64,000 nt of DNA from an uncultured Bacteroidales bacterium. Lineage in GTDB: Bacteria; Bacteroidota; Bacteroidia; Bacteroidales; Bacteroidaceae. The stretch spans positions 34,775 to 98,774 of the forward strand of contig CADCHQ010000009.1 in the NCBI GenBank assembly GCA_902801325.1, read 5' to 3'. The translations under genes and the position numbers were made by a program. Below are positions 44,720 to 52,448 of the stretch, one piece after another. The first letter of the stretch is position 1. Each line of letters begins with the position of its first letter. The notes under the pieces are model-generated. The model was not told where the DNA came from and made no database searches. It was given only the letters and a program-made list of their open reading frames with translations.

Positions 44720-45907
44720 ATGTACGGAAAAATGCAAGACCATCTCCGCCAGACCTTGACGGAGATTCGTGAGGCAGGACTCTACAAGGAGGAACGTCTC
44801 ATTGAAACGCCCCAGCGGGCTGCCATCGAAGTAAAAGGACAAACGGTGTTGAACTTCTGCGCCAACAACTATCTGGGCCTCTCCGACCATCCTCGTCTCA
44901 TCGAGGCCAGTAAGAAGATGATGGACGAACGCGGATTCGGCATGTCGAGTGTACGCTTCATCTGTGGCACGCAGGACATCCACAAGCAACTGGAAGCTGC
45001 CATATCAGAGTATTTCCACACCGACGACACCATTCTCTATGCCGCATGCTTCGATGCCAATGGTGGTGTGTTCGAGCCCCTTCTCACCGAGGAGGACGCC
45101 ATCATCAGCGATGCCCTGAATCATGCCTCCATCATCGATGGTGTGCGCCTCTGTAAGGCAAAGCGTTATCGTTATGCCAATGCCGACATGGCAGAACTGG
45201 AGAAGTGTCTGCAGGAGGCTCAGGCCCAGCGCTTCCGCATCATCGTCACCGACGGTGTGTTCTCGATGGATGGTAATGTAGCTCCCGTCGACAAGATTTG
45301 TGATTTGGCAGAGAAGTACGATGCCCTGGTAATGGTCGATGAGAGCCATTCTGCTGGTGTAGTCGGAAAGACGGGTCACGGCGTGAGTGAGTTCTTCCAG
45401 ACCTACGGACGGGTGGACATTTACACCGGCACTCTCGGTAAAGCCTTTGGCGGTGCTTTGGGTGGCTTCACCACAGGTCGCAAGGAGATCATCGACCTCC
45501 TGCGTCAGCGTTCTCGTCCCTACCTCTTCTCCAACTCTCTCGCCCCCTGCATCATCGGTGCCAGCCTCGAAGTATTCAAGATGCTGAAGGAGAGCAATGA
45601 GTTGCACGATCGTCTGGTGGAGAACGTAAACTACTTCCGCGACAAGATGATGGCAGCAGGTTTCGACATCAAACCCACGCAGAGTGCCATCTGTGCCGTC
45701 ATGCTCTACGACGCCAAGCTGTCACAGGTTTTCGCCGCCAAGATGCAGGAAGAAGGAATCTATGTCACCGGTTTCTACTATCCCGTAGTACCGAAGGGAC
45801 AGGCTCGCATCCGCGTCCAGCTCTCTGCAGGTCATCGTCGGGAGCACCTCGACAAGTGCATCGAAGCCTTCATCAAAGTTGGCAAGGAACTGGGAGTTCT
45901 GAAGTAA
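44720..45907 (+). CDS. kbl: Glycine C-acetyltransferase (2-amino-3-ketobutyrate CoA ligase)
   Basis: A 395-residue alpha-oxoamine synthase. The PLP lysine is Lys241 in YTGTLGKAFGGALGG; other marks are NFCANNYLGLSDHP, GFGMSSVRFICGTQ, SDALNHASIIDG, and VMVDESHSAGVVG. It converts 2-amino-3-ketobutyrate and CoA to glycine and acetyl-CoA, completing threonine breakdown begun by the divergent dehydrogenase. The length and the absence of an acyl-carrier-type pocket change fit Kbl rather than BioF. A strong terminator follows. Confidence 0.94.
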   Translation: MYGKMQDHLRQTLTEIREAGLYKEERLIETPQRAAIEVKGQTVLNFCANNYLGLSDHPRLIEASKKMMDERGFGMSSVRFICGTQDIHKQLEAAISEYFHTDDTILYAACFDANGGVFEPLLTEEDAIISDALNHASIIDGVRLCKAKRYRYANADMAELEKCLQEAQAQRFRIIVTDGVFSMDGNVAPVDKICDLAEKYDALVMVDESHSAGVVGKTGHGVSEFFQTYGRVDIYTGTLGKAFGGALGGFTTGRKEIIDLLRQRSRPYLFSNSLAPCIIGASLEVFKMLKESNELHDRLVENVNYFRDKMMAAGFDIKPTQSAICAVMLYDAKLSQVFAAKMQEEGIYVTGFYYPVVPKGQARIRVQLSAGHRREHLDKCIEAFIKVGKELGVLK

Positions 45908-45920
45908 GACCTCACCCCAA

Positions 45921-45948
45921 CCCCTCTCCCACAGAGAGGGGCTTTTTT
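45921..45948 (+). terminator. Terminator of kbl formed by a GC-rich palindrome
   Basis: CCCCTCTC (45921-45928) / GAGAGGGG (45934-45941), five-base loop, then C and six T. The sequence is also a member of the dispersed palindrome family. Confidence 0.85.
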
Positions 45949-45984
45949 ATTATAGATTAGGTATTCGACTGGTATTTGAGGAAA

Positions 45985-46136
45985 GTTCTCTCCCCCGGGA
46001 GAGTAAGCGAGGAATCATTTGGCATTTTTGCTCCGATAAACTACGCAAGCGTGGTCTTTGACGTCGAATACTTTAAAGTCCCATTCGCCCCGAGGGGAGG
46101 AAAATAAAAGCCCTCTTCCTATGGGGGAGAGGGCTT
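45985..46136 (-). repeat. Palindromes, 50-base element copy and minus-strand terminator
   Basis: CTCTCCCCCGGGAGAG palindrome at 45988-46003. At 46025-46069, minus strand, a diverged 50-base element: TTCGACGTC, ACGCTTGCGTAG and CGGAGCAAAAA. AAGCCCTC (46108-46115) / GAGGGCTT (46129-46136), followed on the minus strand by TTTTATTTT, ends the DUF2059-like gene. Confidence 0.7.
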
Positions 46137-46148
46137 GGGAGAGAGGCC

Positions 46149-46961
46149 TTATTTTGTTAGCCATTCCACATACTTCATATAGATGAGTCGCGTCGCGGTC
46201 TGCATGGTTCCCACGGCTTCAGCGTGAGCCTCCACTGACCTCTGGTAAGCCTCGGTGGCACAGAGTTTCATGCCAAAGCGCAGGTCGTCCTCGGTAAGGA
46301 ATCGGTAGGCTATGTTCAGTGTGATGGTAGGCAGGTTCTCGCTCAGGTAGGGCAACATCAGGTCGATGATCTTCCTGTACTCTTCCTCGCCCCACTTATA
46401 TTCCTCGCTCTCCTGAATGCACTGCAGCGCAGCGTCCAGTCTCGCCAGTTTGTAATAGGCATTGAAGCGTTCCACGTATTCGGCAGGACAGTTCGGGTCT
46501 ACCTGTATAGGCAACAACTGACTTCCCTTGTCCATCTCCTCGGCTTGCCACTTCAGCAGTTCCTCTATGGTAGCGTCCAGTCGTGTCTGTGTCTGCGTCA
46601 GATGTGCCAGATAGAACTTTCCCTTTGTTGTCTTGTACATATCAGTGAGTTGGCGCAGTTCCTCGGCGGTGACATATCGTCCGTAGGTGGGCTTCAGCAC
46701 GTATTCCACCATGTCCGGCATAAACTGCTGTCGAATGTACACGTCCACGAGTTCCTCTGTGGTAAACCCTCGCTTGTTGGCCAACATCTTGTTGGTGACT
46801 TCCGTCAATCCCTTCCTCAGGGGTTCCACCGGCACAGTGCATGCGTTGCGGTTACTCTTCACATATCGTGTCAGTGCCTTCAGGTAGGCATCATTCTGGG
46901 CCTGCGCTCCCATCACCAACAGGGCGCAAACCATGGTGAGATATCGTTTTATTCGCTTCAT
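46149..46961 (-). CDS. Secreted DUF2059-like protein
   Basis: A 270-residue exported protein with a signal peptide (MKRIKRYLTMVCALLVMGAQA). The middle contains a DUF2059-like pattern: KPTYGRYVTAEELRQLTDMYKTTKGKFYL, a helix pair that in this family precedes a conserved Gly-Lys. The remainder is helical and charged. No catalytic motif is visible. DUF2059 proteins are periplasmic and of unknown role. A box TACCTTTA (46967-46974, minus) lies five bases before the ATG, so the mRNA may be leaderless. Convergent with kbl. Confidence 0.75.
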   Translation of the reverse strand: MKRIKRYLTMVCALLVMGAQAQNDAYLKALTRYVKSNRNACTVPVEPLRKGLTEVTNKMLANKRGFTTEELVDVYIRQQFMPDMVEYVLKPTYGRYVTAEELRQLTDMYKTTKGKFYLAHLTQTQTRLDATIEELLKWQAEEMDKGSQLLPIQVDPNCPAEYVERFNAYYKLARLDAALQCIQESEEYKWGEEEYRKIIDLMLPYLSENLPTITLNIAYRFLTEDDLRFGMKLCATEAYQRSVEAHAEAVGTMQTATRLIYMKYVEWLTK

Positions 46962-47165
46962 GGGCGTAAAGGTACAAAGAAATTGAAAATTAAAAATTAA
47001 AAATTAAAAATTAATTCATATCTTTGCATTGTTTAACCTTTTGCAGCGTTGCTAGCCCTCCTCCTCACGGGGGAGCAGGGAGAGGGGCCTTGAATTTGAC
47101 AATTGACATTTGACATTCGACACTTGACATTTGACATTCGACATTTGACACTTGACATTTGAATT
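46962..47165 (+). promoter_or_regulatory. Divergent promoters and repeat-filled leader of the aldo/keto reductase gene
   Basis: TATCTTTG (47019-47026) is a good -7 box for the plus strand. The 140-base leader that follows contains a GC-rich palindrome (CCCTCCTCCTCACGGGGG..GGGAGAGGGG, 47057-47086) and a long array of GACATTTGACA/TTCGACA phrases (47092-47160) that runs to the ATG. A TTAAAAA array at 46985-47013 lies upstream of the box. Confidence 0.65.
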
Positions 47166-48086
47166 ATGAACACTTTCGATTCAATTTTCCGCCGTTGTGG
47201 ACGTAGCGGCGTACTGTTGCCCAAAGTCTCGTTAGGCTTCTGGCATAATTTCGGGGCCAACGACCCCTACGAACGTTCACGGGAGATAGTGAGATATGCC
47301 TTCGAACACGGCATTGTACATTTCGACCTCGCCAACAACTACGGTCCTCCTTACGGCAGTGCCGAGGAGACGTTGGGCCGACTCATGGACGAGGACTTGC
47401 GTCCCCATCGCGACGAACTCTTCATCGCCACCAAGGCGGGTTACGACATGTGGCCCGGTCCCTACGGCAACTGGGGTTCGCGCAAGTATCTCATGGCAAG
47501 CCTCGACCAGTCGCTGCGTCGCATGCACCTCGACTATGTCGACCTCTTCTATTCCCATCGCTACGATCCCGAGACACCTCTCGAGGAGACGCTGCAGGCC
47601 CTTGTCGATGTTGTCCGTCAGGGCAAGGCGCTCTATGTCGGCATCTCCCGTTGGCCACTCCCAGCTCTCGAATTTGCCTACGACTACCTGCGTCAGCGCG
47701 ACGTACCCCTCCTCATCTATCAGGGACGTCTCAACCTTCTCGACCGTGCGCCGCAGGAGGAGGGCATCCTCGACTTCTGCCACCAGCAGGGTGTCGGTTT
47801 CATCTCCTTCTCGCCCCTGGCACAGGGACTGCTCACCGATCGCTACCTCAATGGCATCCCCGAAGGTTCTCGCATGACGAAGGGCCGATTCCTCAAGCCC
47901 GAGATGCTCACCCCCGAACTCCTCGAACGTCTCCGCGAACTCAACCGTCAGGCATCACTCCGCAACGAGACGCTGGCCGAAATGGCCCTCTCATGGATTC
48001 TCGAGCAGCAAGGCGTCACCTCAGTCCTCATCGGTGCAAGCAGCACTGCCCAACTCGCAAAGAATCTCTCCGTCCTCAAATTATAA
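47166..48086 (+). CDS. Aldo/keto reductase, YghZ-like
   Basis: A 306-residue NADPH-dependent AKR barrel. The catalytic tetrad is visible: Asp in FDLANNYGPPYGSAE with the Tyr, Lys in IATKAGYDMWPGPYG, His in FYSHRYDP. The cofactor end is SVLIGASSTAQLAKNL. GFWHNFGAND and GPPYGSAE resemble the glyceraldehyde-3-phosphate/methylglyoxal reductase subgroup (YghZ), so detoxification of small aldehydes is likely. GC content is visibly higher than in the giant surface genes. Confidence 0.9.
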   Translation: MNTFDSIFRRCGRSGVLLPKVSLGFWHNFGANDPYERSREIVRYAFEHGIVHFDLANNYGPPYGSAEETLGRLMDEDLRPHRDELFIATKAGYDMWPGPYGNWGSRKYLMASLDQSLRRMHLDYVDLFYSHRYDPETPLEETLQALVDVVRQGKALYVGISRWPLPALEFAYDYLRQRDVPLLIYQGRLNLLDRAPQEEGILDFCHQQGVGFISFSPLAQGLLTDRYLNGIPEGSRMTKGRFLKPEMLTPELLERLRELNRQASLRNETLAEMALSWILEQQGVTSVLIGASSTAQLAKNLSVLKL

Positions 48087-48220
48087 TAACACAAACTATT
48101 ATCTATAAACTATTATCTATAAACTATTATCTATAAACTATCACCTATAATCTGTCCGCTCTCACCTGTCTCGACCGAAGGATAAATATTGAAAATTTGA
48201 AAGAATAAAAGATTTAAACA
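48087..48220 (+). repeat. AACTATTATCTATA phrase array
   Basis: AACTATTATCTATA is repeated three times in register (48095-48138) with a degenerate fourth copy (AACTATCACCTATA). No terminator or gene seen in this interval. Confidence 0.8.
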
Positions 48221-49837
48221 TTGAAATCTTCATCACTATTTGCACGCATGGGTAAAGCCCTCCTCCCAACGGGGGGAGCGGGGAGAGGGGCCTTATTCTT
48301 CATCCTTAATTCTTCATTTTGTTGCGCCTCCGCGCAACAACCCCCCAACATCATCCTCTTCCTTGTCGATGACATGGGGTGGCAGGAGACCTCCGTACCC
48401 TTCTGGCAAGAGCCCACACCCCTCAACCAGCGCTATCGCACGCCCAACATGGAACGCATGGCGCAGCTCGGCGTCAGGTTTACCAATGCCTATGCCTGTG
48501 CCGTCTCCTCCCCCTCGCGCTGTTCCCTCCTCTCCGGCATGAATGCCGCACGGCATCGCGTCACCAACTGGACACTCCACTACAACCAGTCCACCGACGA
48601 ACCATCGTCGTCTCTCCTACTCCCCACCTGGCACTACAACGGCATCCAGCCTGCCGATGCCTCACCCCACGACCTCGTCAACGCCACTCGCGTCACTCCC
48701 CTGCCACAGATCCTCAAGGACCACGGCTACTACACCATCCATTGTGGCAAGGCACATTTTGCCGCTGAGCAGACGGCGGGTGCCGATCCCCTTCGCCTTG
48801 GTTTCTGCGTCAACATTGCCGGGGGTGCCAACGGAGCTCCTGCCAGTTACCTTGCCGAGAACGAGTACGGCAGTGGTCCCTTCCACGTCACCGGTCTCGA
48901 GCGGTACTACGGCACCGGCACCTTCCTCACCGAGGCCCTCACCCTCGAAGCCATCAGTCAGATGGAGCAGGCCGTGACGCGTCGCCAGCCTTTCTTCCTC
49001 TATCTCTCCCACTATGCCATCCACATCCCCTACGATGCCGACCGGCGTTTCACCCCTAACTATCGCGGAGTCGTCGACCCCATGCTGGGTGTTCCTCTCG
49101 ACGAACAGGAGATCAATCATGCAGCACTTGTCGAGGGCATGGACAAGAGTCTGGGCGACATCCTCGACTATCTCCAGCTCCACCCCGATGTGGCTCGCAA
49201 CACCATCCTCCTCTTCATGTCCGACAATGGCGGACAGAGTGTCGATTTCCGTCAGGGGCGCAAGAACCTCGACCAGAACTTCCCTGCCCGAGCCGGTAAG
49301 GGATCAGCCCTTGAGGGAGGCATCCACGAACCCATGATGGTCCTTTGGCCGGGTGTCACCCGTGGGGGCAGTGTCAACGCCAACCGTGTCATCATCGAGG
49401 ACTTCTTCCCCACCCTGCTTTCCATGGCAGGCATTCGCGACTACCACACGGTGCAGCATGTCGATGGTGTCGACTTCACCCCACTCCTTCTCCATCCCCG
49501 TCGTCGTCATCAGCGCACGCTGTTGTTCCATTTCCCCAATGTCTGGGTTCGGGGCTATCAGGAGTCCGATGGTTTCGGGGCCTATTCCGCCCTGCTCCAG
49601 GGCGACCACCACCTCATCTATTTCTGGGAGAGTCGTCAGTTCCGTCTCTACAATCGTCGTCGCGACATCGCGGAGACGCACGATCTGTCGGAGACCCATC
49701 CCCGTCTCCTGCGCCGTCTGGCGCAACAGCTCACCGACTCCCTCATGGCGATGCAGGCGCAGCGCCCCAGCGATCTCACGGGTTCACCCGTACCTTGGCC
49801 TATAGAAGCCCTTACCAATAAAAATCGGAAAAAATAG
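48221..49837 (+). CDS. Exported sulfatase (type I, serine-type)
   Basis: A 538-residue arylsulfatase-family enzyme. The N-terminus PPNIILFLVDDMGWQE carries the metal-binding aspartates. The formylglycine site is Ser96 in AVSSPSRCSLLSG, a serine-type (S-x-P-x-R) motif matured by the anaerobic radical-SAM enzyme. HYAIHIPYDADRRF, MSDNGGQ and GIHEPMMVLWPG complete the family pattern. It would desulfate glycans such as mucin or plant/algal polymers. The 39 N-terminal residues are odd: LLPTGGAGRGA is a translated GC-rich palindrome and LFFILNSSF a translated TTCTTCATCCTTAATTC phrase, together giving an apparent signal peptide ending CCASAQ. High GC, strongly biased codons. The 3' end overlaps the convergent EEP gene by 26 bases. 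Confidence 0.9.
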   Translation: MKSSSLFARMGKALLPTGGAGRGALFFILNSSFCCASAQQPPNIILFLVDDMGWQETSVPFWQEPTPLNQRYRTPNMERMAQLGVRFTNAYACAVSSPSRCSLLSGMNAARHRVTNWTLHYNQSTDEPSSSLLLPTWHYNGIQPADASPHDLVNATRVTPLPQILKDHGYYTIHCGKAHFAAEQTAGADPLRLGFCVNIAGGANGAPASYLAENEYGSGPFHVTGLERYYGTGTFLTEALTLEAISQMEQAVTRRQPFFLYLSHYAIHIPYDADRRFTPNYRGVVDPMLGVPLDEQEINHAALVEGMDKSLGDILDYLQLHPDVARNTILLFMSDNGGQSVDFRQGRKNLDQNFPARAGKGSALEGGIHEPMMVLWPGVTRGGSVNANRVIIEDFFPTLLSMAGIRDYHTVQHVDGVDFTPLLLHPRRRHQRTLLFHFPNVWVRGYQESDGFGAYSALLQGDHHLIYFWESRQFRLYNRRRDIAETHDLSETHPRLLRRLAQQLTDSLMAMQAQRPSDLTGSPVPWPIEALTNKNRKK

Positions 49838-50774
49838 GAAGATGATCACTTACTCCCCCCGCATAATGAGTTCCTAAATAAGTTCGACGGGGGTACCAAC
49901 TATCATCGTTTACCATACGTTTCATCCATGGTTGAACATAAAGTTGTACATGACAATCAATTCCTGTGTATAACGACTCACTAACAAAAATATGGTCTAT
50001 CCATCCCCAGTTTCCCTTATACTTATAAGTTCCTTTTGTAGGACGTCGATCATCTGGGGTTAAGGCATTTATTGTTTTTATTCTTCTCAAAGGCTTGAGT
50101 GATTTGTCGCGTAGCGTGGCATTAAAATCTCCCATAACCAGCAAACGGCATTGGGGAATATGAACTTGCAATGAATCTATTAAAGAAACTAACGTCCCAA
50201 TAGCCAATTCTCTGTTTTTACGATTCTCTTTACTATCGCCTGCACGACTTGGCAAATGACAAACAACGACATGCAACGTATCGCCATTCTGCACACGCCC
50301 CCATGCATGTAATAAGTCTCGAGTGGGCCGAAGTCCATAGTCAGTTGACGGAATCCTTATGCTTTCATTTCCCACCAAACGAAACATCTGAGGAAGGTAC
50401 ATCAAGGCGACATCCACACCACGCTCATCAGGGCTGTCAGTCATCACGTAATCATAACCCAGCGCACGCAAAGCCCCCATCTTTGTCAATGAAATCATAA
50501 CACTATCGTTCTCAACTTCCGCCAAACCCACCAATGCCGGAGGCATATCATCACCCGCTCCCATAATAACTCTACTGACATCCTCTACCTTACGCCAATA
50601 TCGTCCCCATGTCCATTGTCGCTCACTCGTGGGCAAGAACTCCTCGTCCTGCTTCAACGTGTCATCATTGCAATCAAACAGATTTTCCACGTTCCACATC
50701 ATTATACGATACCTAGATTGCCCAGAAACGTTTAGCGTTGCACACAGTAGAAAAGCTATTAATAATACTCGCAT
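49812..50774 (-). CDS. Secreted endonuclease/exonuclease/phosphatase (EEP) family protein
   Basis: The ATG at 50774 gives 320 residues with signal peptide MRVLLIAFLLCATLNVSGQ and a good AAAGGTGAG site. An in-frame ATG at 50801 would add nine residues. EEP motifs: MMWNVENLFD (Asn), GLAEVEN (metal Glu), DVALMYL, VVCHLPSR (His), VMGDFNATL and GVSDHLPIFS (terminal Asp-His). The family cleaves phosphodiesters; with a signal peptide this is likely a periplasmic nuclease or phosphatase. Promoter box TATCTTTG on the minus strand at 50812-50819. Confidence 0.88.
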   Translation of the reverse strand: MRVLLIAFLLCATLNVSGQSRYRIMMWNVENLFDCNDDTLKQDEEFLPTSERQWTWGRYWRKVEDVSRVIMGAGDDMPPALVGLAEVENDSVMISLTKMGALRALGYDYVMTDSPDERGVDVALMYLPQMFRLVGNESIRIPSTDYGLRPTRDLLHAWGRVQNGDTLHVVVCHLPSRAGDSKENRKNRELAIGTLVSLIDSLQVHIPQCRLLVMGDFNATLRDKSLKPLRRIKTINALTPDDRRPTKGTYKYKGNWGWIDHIFVSESLYTGIDCHVQLYVQPWMKRMVNDDSWYPRRTYLGTHYAGGVSDHLPIFSDFYW

Positions 50775-50811
50775 CTCACCTTTAAAAGACAATAATTGCA
50801 TTCTGTTGCGT

Positions 50812-50879
50812 CAAAGATAGGGATTTCGAAATAAATAACCTTAAAACTAGAGGATTTTCTAAAATAAAATGTATCTTTG
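50812..50879. promoter_or_regulatory. Back-to-back promoters of the EEP gene and comF
   Basis: Minus strand TATCTTTG (50819-50812) and plus strand TATCTTTG (50872-50879), identical boxes 52 bases apart in opposite directions. The plus-strand box ends six bases before the comF ATG. Confidence 0.65.
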
Positions 50880-50885
50880 CACTCA

Positions 50886-51584
50886 ATGGCATCTATTAAA
50901 ACTTGGTTTACCGATTTTTATAACGTTCTAAGCCCGCGCTTTTGTGCCATTTGTGGTGAGAAGTTAAACACAACAGAACAGAAAATCTGTAGTGCCTGTC
51001 TTATTCGCTTACCCTATCTACGTCGAACAGACTTTTTGGACAATGAAGTCAGCAGGCTCTTTTGGGCAAAAATTCCTATTGAACGAGGCCATAGTTTTAT
51101 GTATTATCACAAGAAAGGTCCTAGCCACGAATTAGTCATGAAGATGAAATATAACCATCGGCCTGACCTTTGTCAATGGATTGGTTCTATGATGGCTCGC
51201 GATCTCGTTCAGAAACACTATTTTGAAGGTATTGATGCCATCGTTCCCGTTCCTCTTCATTGGATACGATTCATTGAACGTGGCTATAATCAAAGTTATT
51301 ATATCTCAAAAGGTATTTCTGATGTTACGAAAATTCAGGTTTCAACTTCTTGGGCCAAACGAATCAAGAACAATGAAACCCAAACCCATAAGACAGCGAG
51401 TGAACGATTAATCAATGTTAAAGATGCATTTCAAGCACGTTCTCGTATTCCAGCCCGTCACATCCTTCTAGTCGACGATGTAACTACTACTGGGTCTACA
51501 CTGATTGCACTCGCTTTGGCGATTTTGAAAGAAAACCCTGACGTGGTGTTTAGTGTTCTAACTGTTGGAAAAGCATTAGATTGA
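50886..51584 (+). CDS. comF: ComF family phosphoribosyltransferase-like protein
   Basis: A 232-residue protein. The start at 50886 (MASIKTW) is preferred because an upstream TTG lies inside the promoter box. An N-terminal double CxxC zinc finger (FCAICGE, ICSACL) is followed by a type I PRTase domain with VPVPLHWIRFIERGYNQS and the PRPP loop HILLVDDVTTTGST. In ComF homologues this supports uptake or processing of transforming DNA, with an enzymatic role not firmly shown. The mRNA looks leaderless. Confidence 0.92.
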   Translation: MASIKTWFTDFYNVLSPRFCAICGEKLNTTEQKICSACLIRLPYLRRTDFLDNEVSRLFWAKIPIERGHSFMYYHKKGPSHELVMKMKYNHRPDLCQWIGSMMARDLVQKHYFEGIDAIVPVPLHWIRFIERGYNQSYYISKGISDVTKIQVSTSWAKRIKNNETQTHKTASERLINVKDAFQARSRIPARHILLVDDVTTTGSTLIALALAILKENPDVVFSVLTVGKALD

Positions 51585-51652
51585 GAGAATTGGAAGAAAA
51601 CTTTTGTCTCTCCCCTTTTTATTTTGTAATTTAGCCTCCGAAATCTGACGAT

Positions 51653-52393
51653 ATGGATAAAGAAAGGTGTTTTCAGTTTGAGATTTGCGCCAACGGCGTG
51701 GAGAGTTGTATCGCAGCACAGGAGGGCGGAGCCGATCGCGTGGAGCTGTGCGCCGCTATTCCCGAAGGAGGTACGACACCGTCGTACGGCGAGATAAAAA
51801 TTGCCCGGAGACTGCTGACAAGAACCCGACTGCACGTGATCATCAGACCCAGAGGCGGGAACTTCATCTATTCGCCCCTGGAGGCGGAACGCATGGTGGA
51901 GGACATCAGGGTGTGCCGACAGCTGGGCGTGGACGGCGTGGTGTGGGGATGCCTCACCCGAGAGGGGGATGTGGACATGGCGCTGTGCCGACAGTTGATG
52001 GACGCCTCACAAGGTATGGCAGTGACGTTCCACCGTGCCTTCGACAGGACACGCAACCCGATGGCAGCACTGGAGGACATCATAGACCTGGGATGCCAAC
52101 GCATACTGACGTCGGGACAGGAACCGAAGGCGGAACAAGGCACCGACCTACTGCGACAACTGCAGGAACAGACACGGGGACGCATTGCCCTGATGGCTGG
52201 CAGCGGCGTGAACGAGGAGAACATCAGAGGCATTGCCGAGGAGACTGGGATCAAGGAGTTCCACTTCTCAGCACGTGAACCGCAGGGATACGACGACCCG
52301 GAATTCGGACAAAGAATGGTGACAACGGCGGAGAAAGTCAGGAGGACAATTGAAAGGACCCTCTCTGTCTCTCCCTTAAAGGGCGAGAAATAA
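51653..52393 (+). CDS. cutC: CutC family protein
   Basis: A 246-residue CutC TIM-barrel protein (EICANGVESCIAAQEGGADRVELC, LHVIIRPRGGNF, GVVWGCLTREGDVD, VTFHRAFD, ILTSGQ, ALMAGSGVNEENI, EFHFSAR). Historically called copper homeostasis protein; its biochemical role is unsettled. The last residues, LSVSPLKGEK and the stop codon, are encoded by a GC-rich dispersed palindrome (CTCTCCCTTAAAGGGCGAG), so the native C-terminus probably ended around TIERT. GC-rich. Confidence 0.92.
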   Translation: MDKERCFQFEICANGVESCIAAQEGGADRVELCAAIPEGGTTPSYGEIKIARRLLTRTRLHVIIRPRGGNFIYSPLEAERMVEDIRVCRQLGVDGVVWGCLTREGDVDMALCRQLMDASQGMAVTFHRAFDRTRNPMAALEDIIDLGCQRILTSGQEPKAEQGTDLLRQLQEQTRGRIALMAGSGVNEENIRGIAEETGIKEFHFSAREPQGYDDPEFGQRMVTTAEKVRRTIERTLSVSPLKGEK

Positions 52394-52423
52394 GCCTCTC
52401 TCTCCCCACGAAGGGGAGACGTA
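52352..52423 (+). repeat. Two GC-rich palindromes spanning the cutC stop codon
   Basis: CCCTCTCTGTCTCTCCC with TTAAAGGGCGAG (52355-52391), then CCTCTCTCTCCCCACG with AAGGGGAGACG (52396-52421). The first supplies the final ten codons and the TAA of cutC. An AATTAAGAATT phrase follows before the next ATG. Confidence 0.8.
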
Positions 52424-52448
52424 ATTGTGAATTAAGAATTGATATAAA

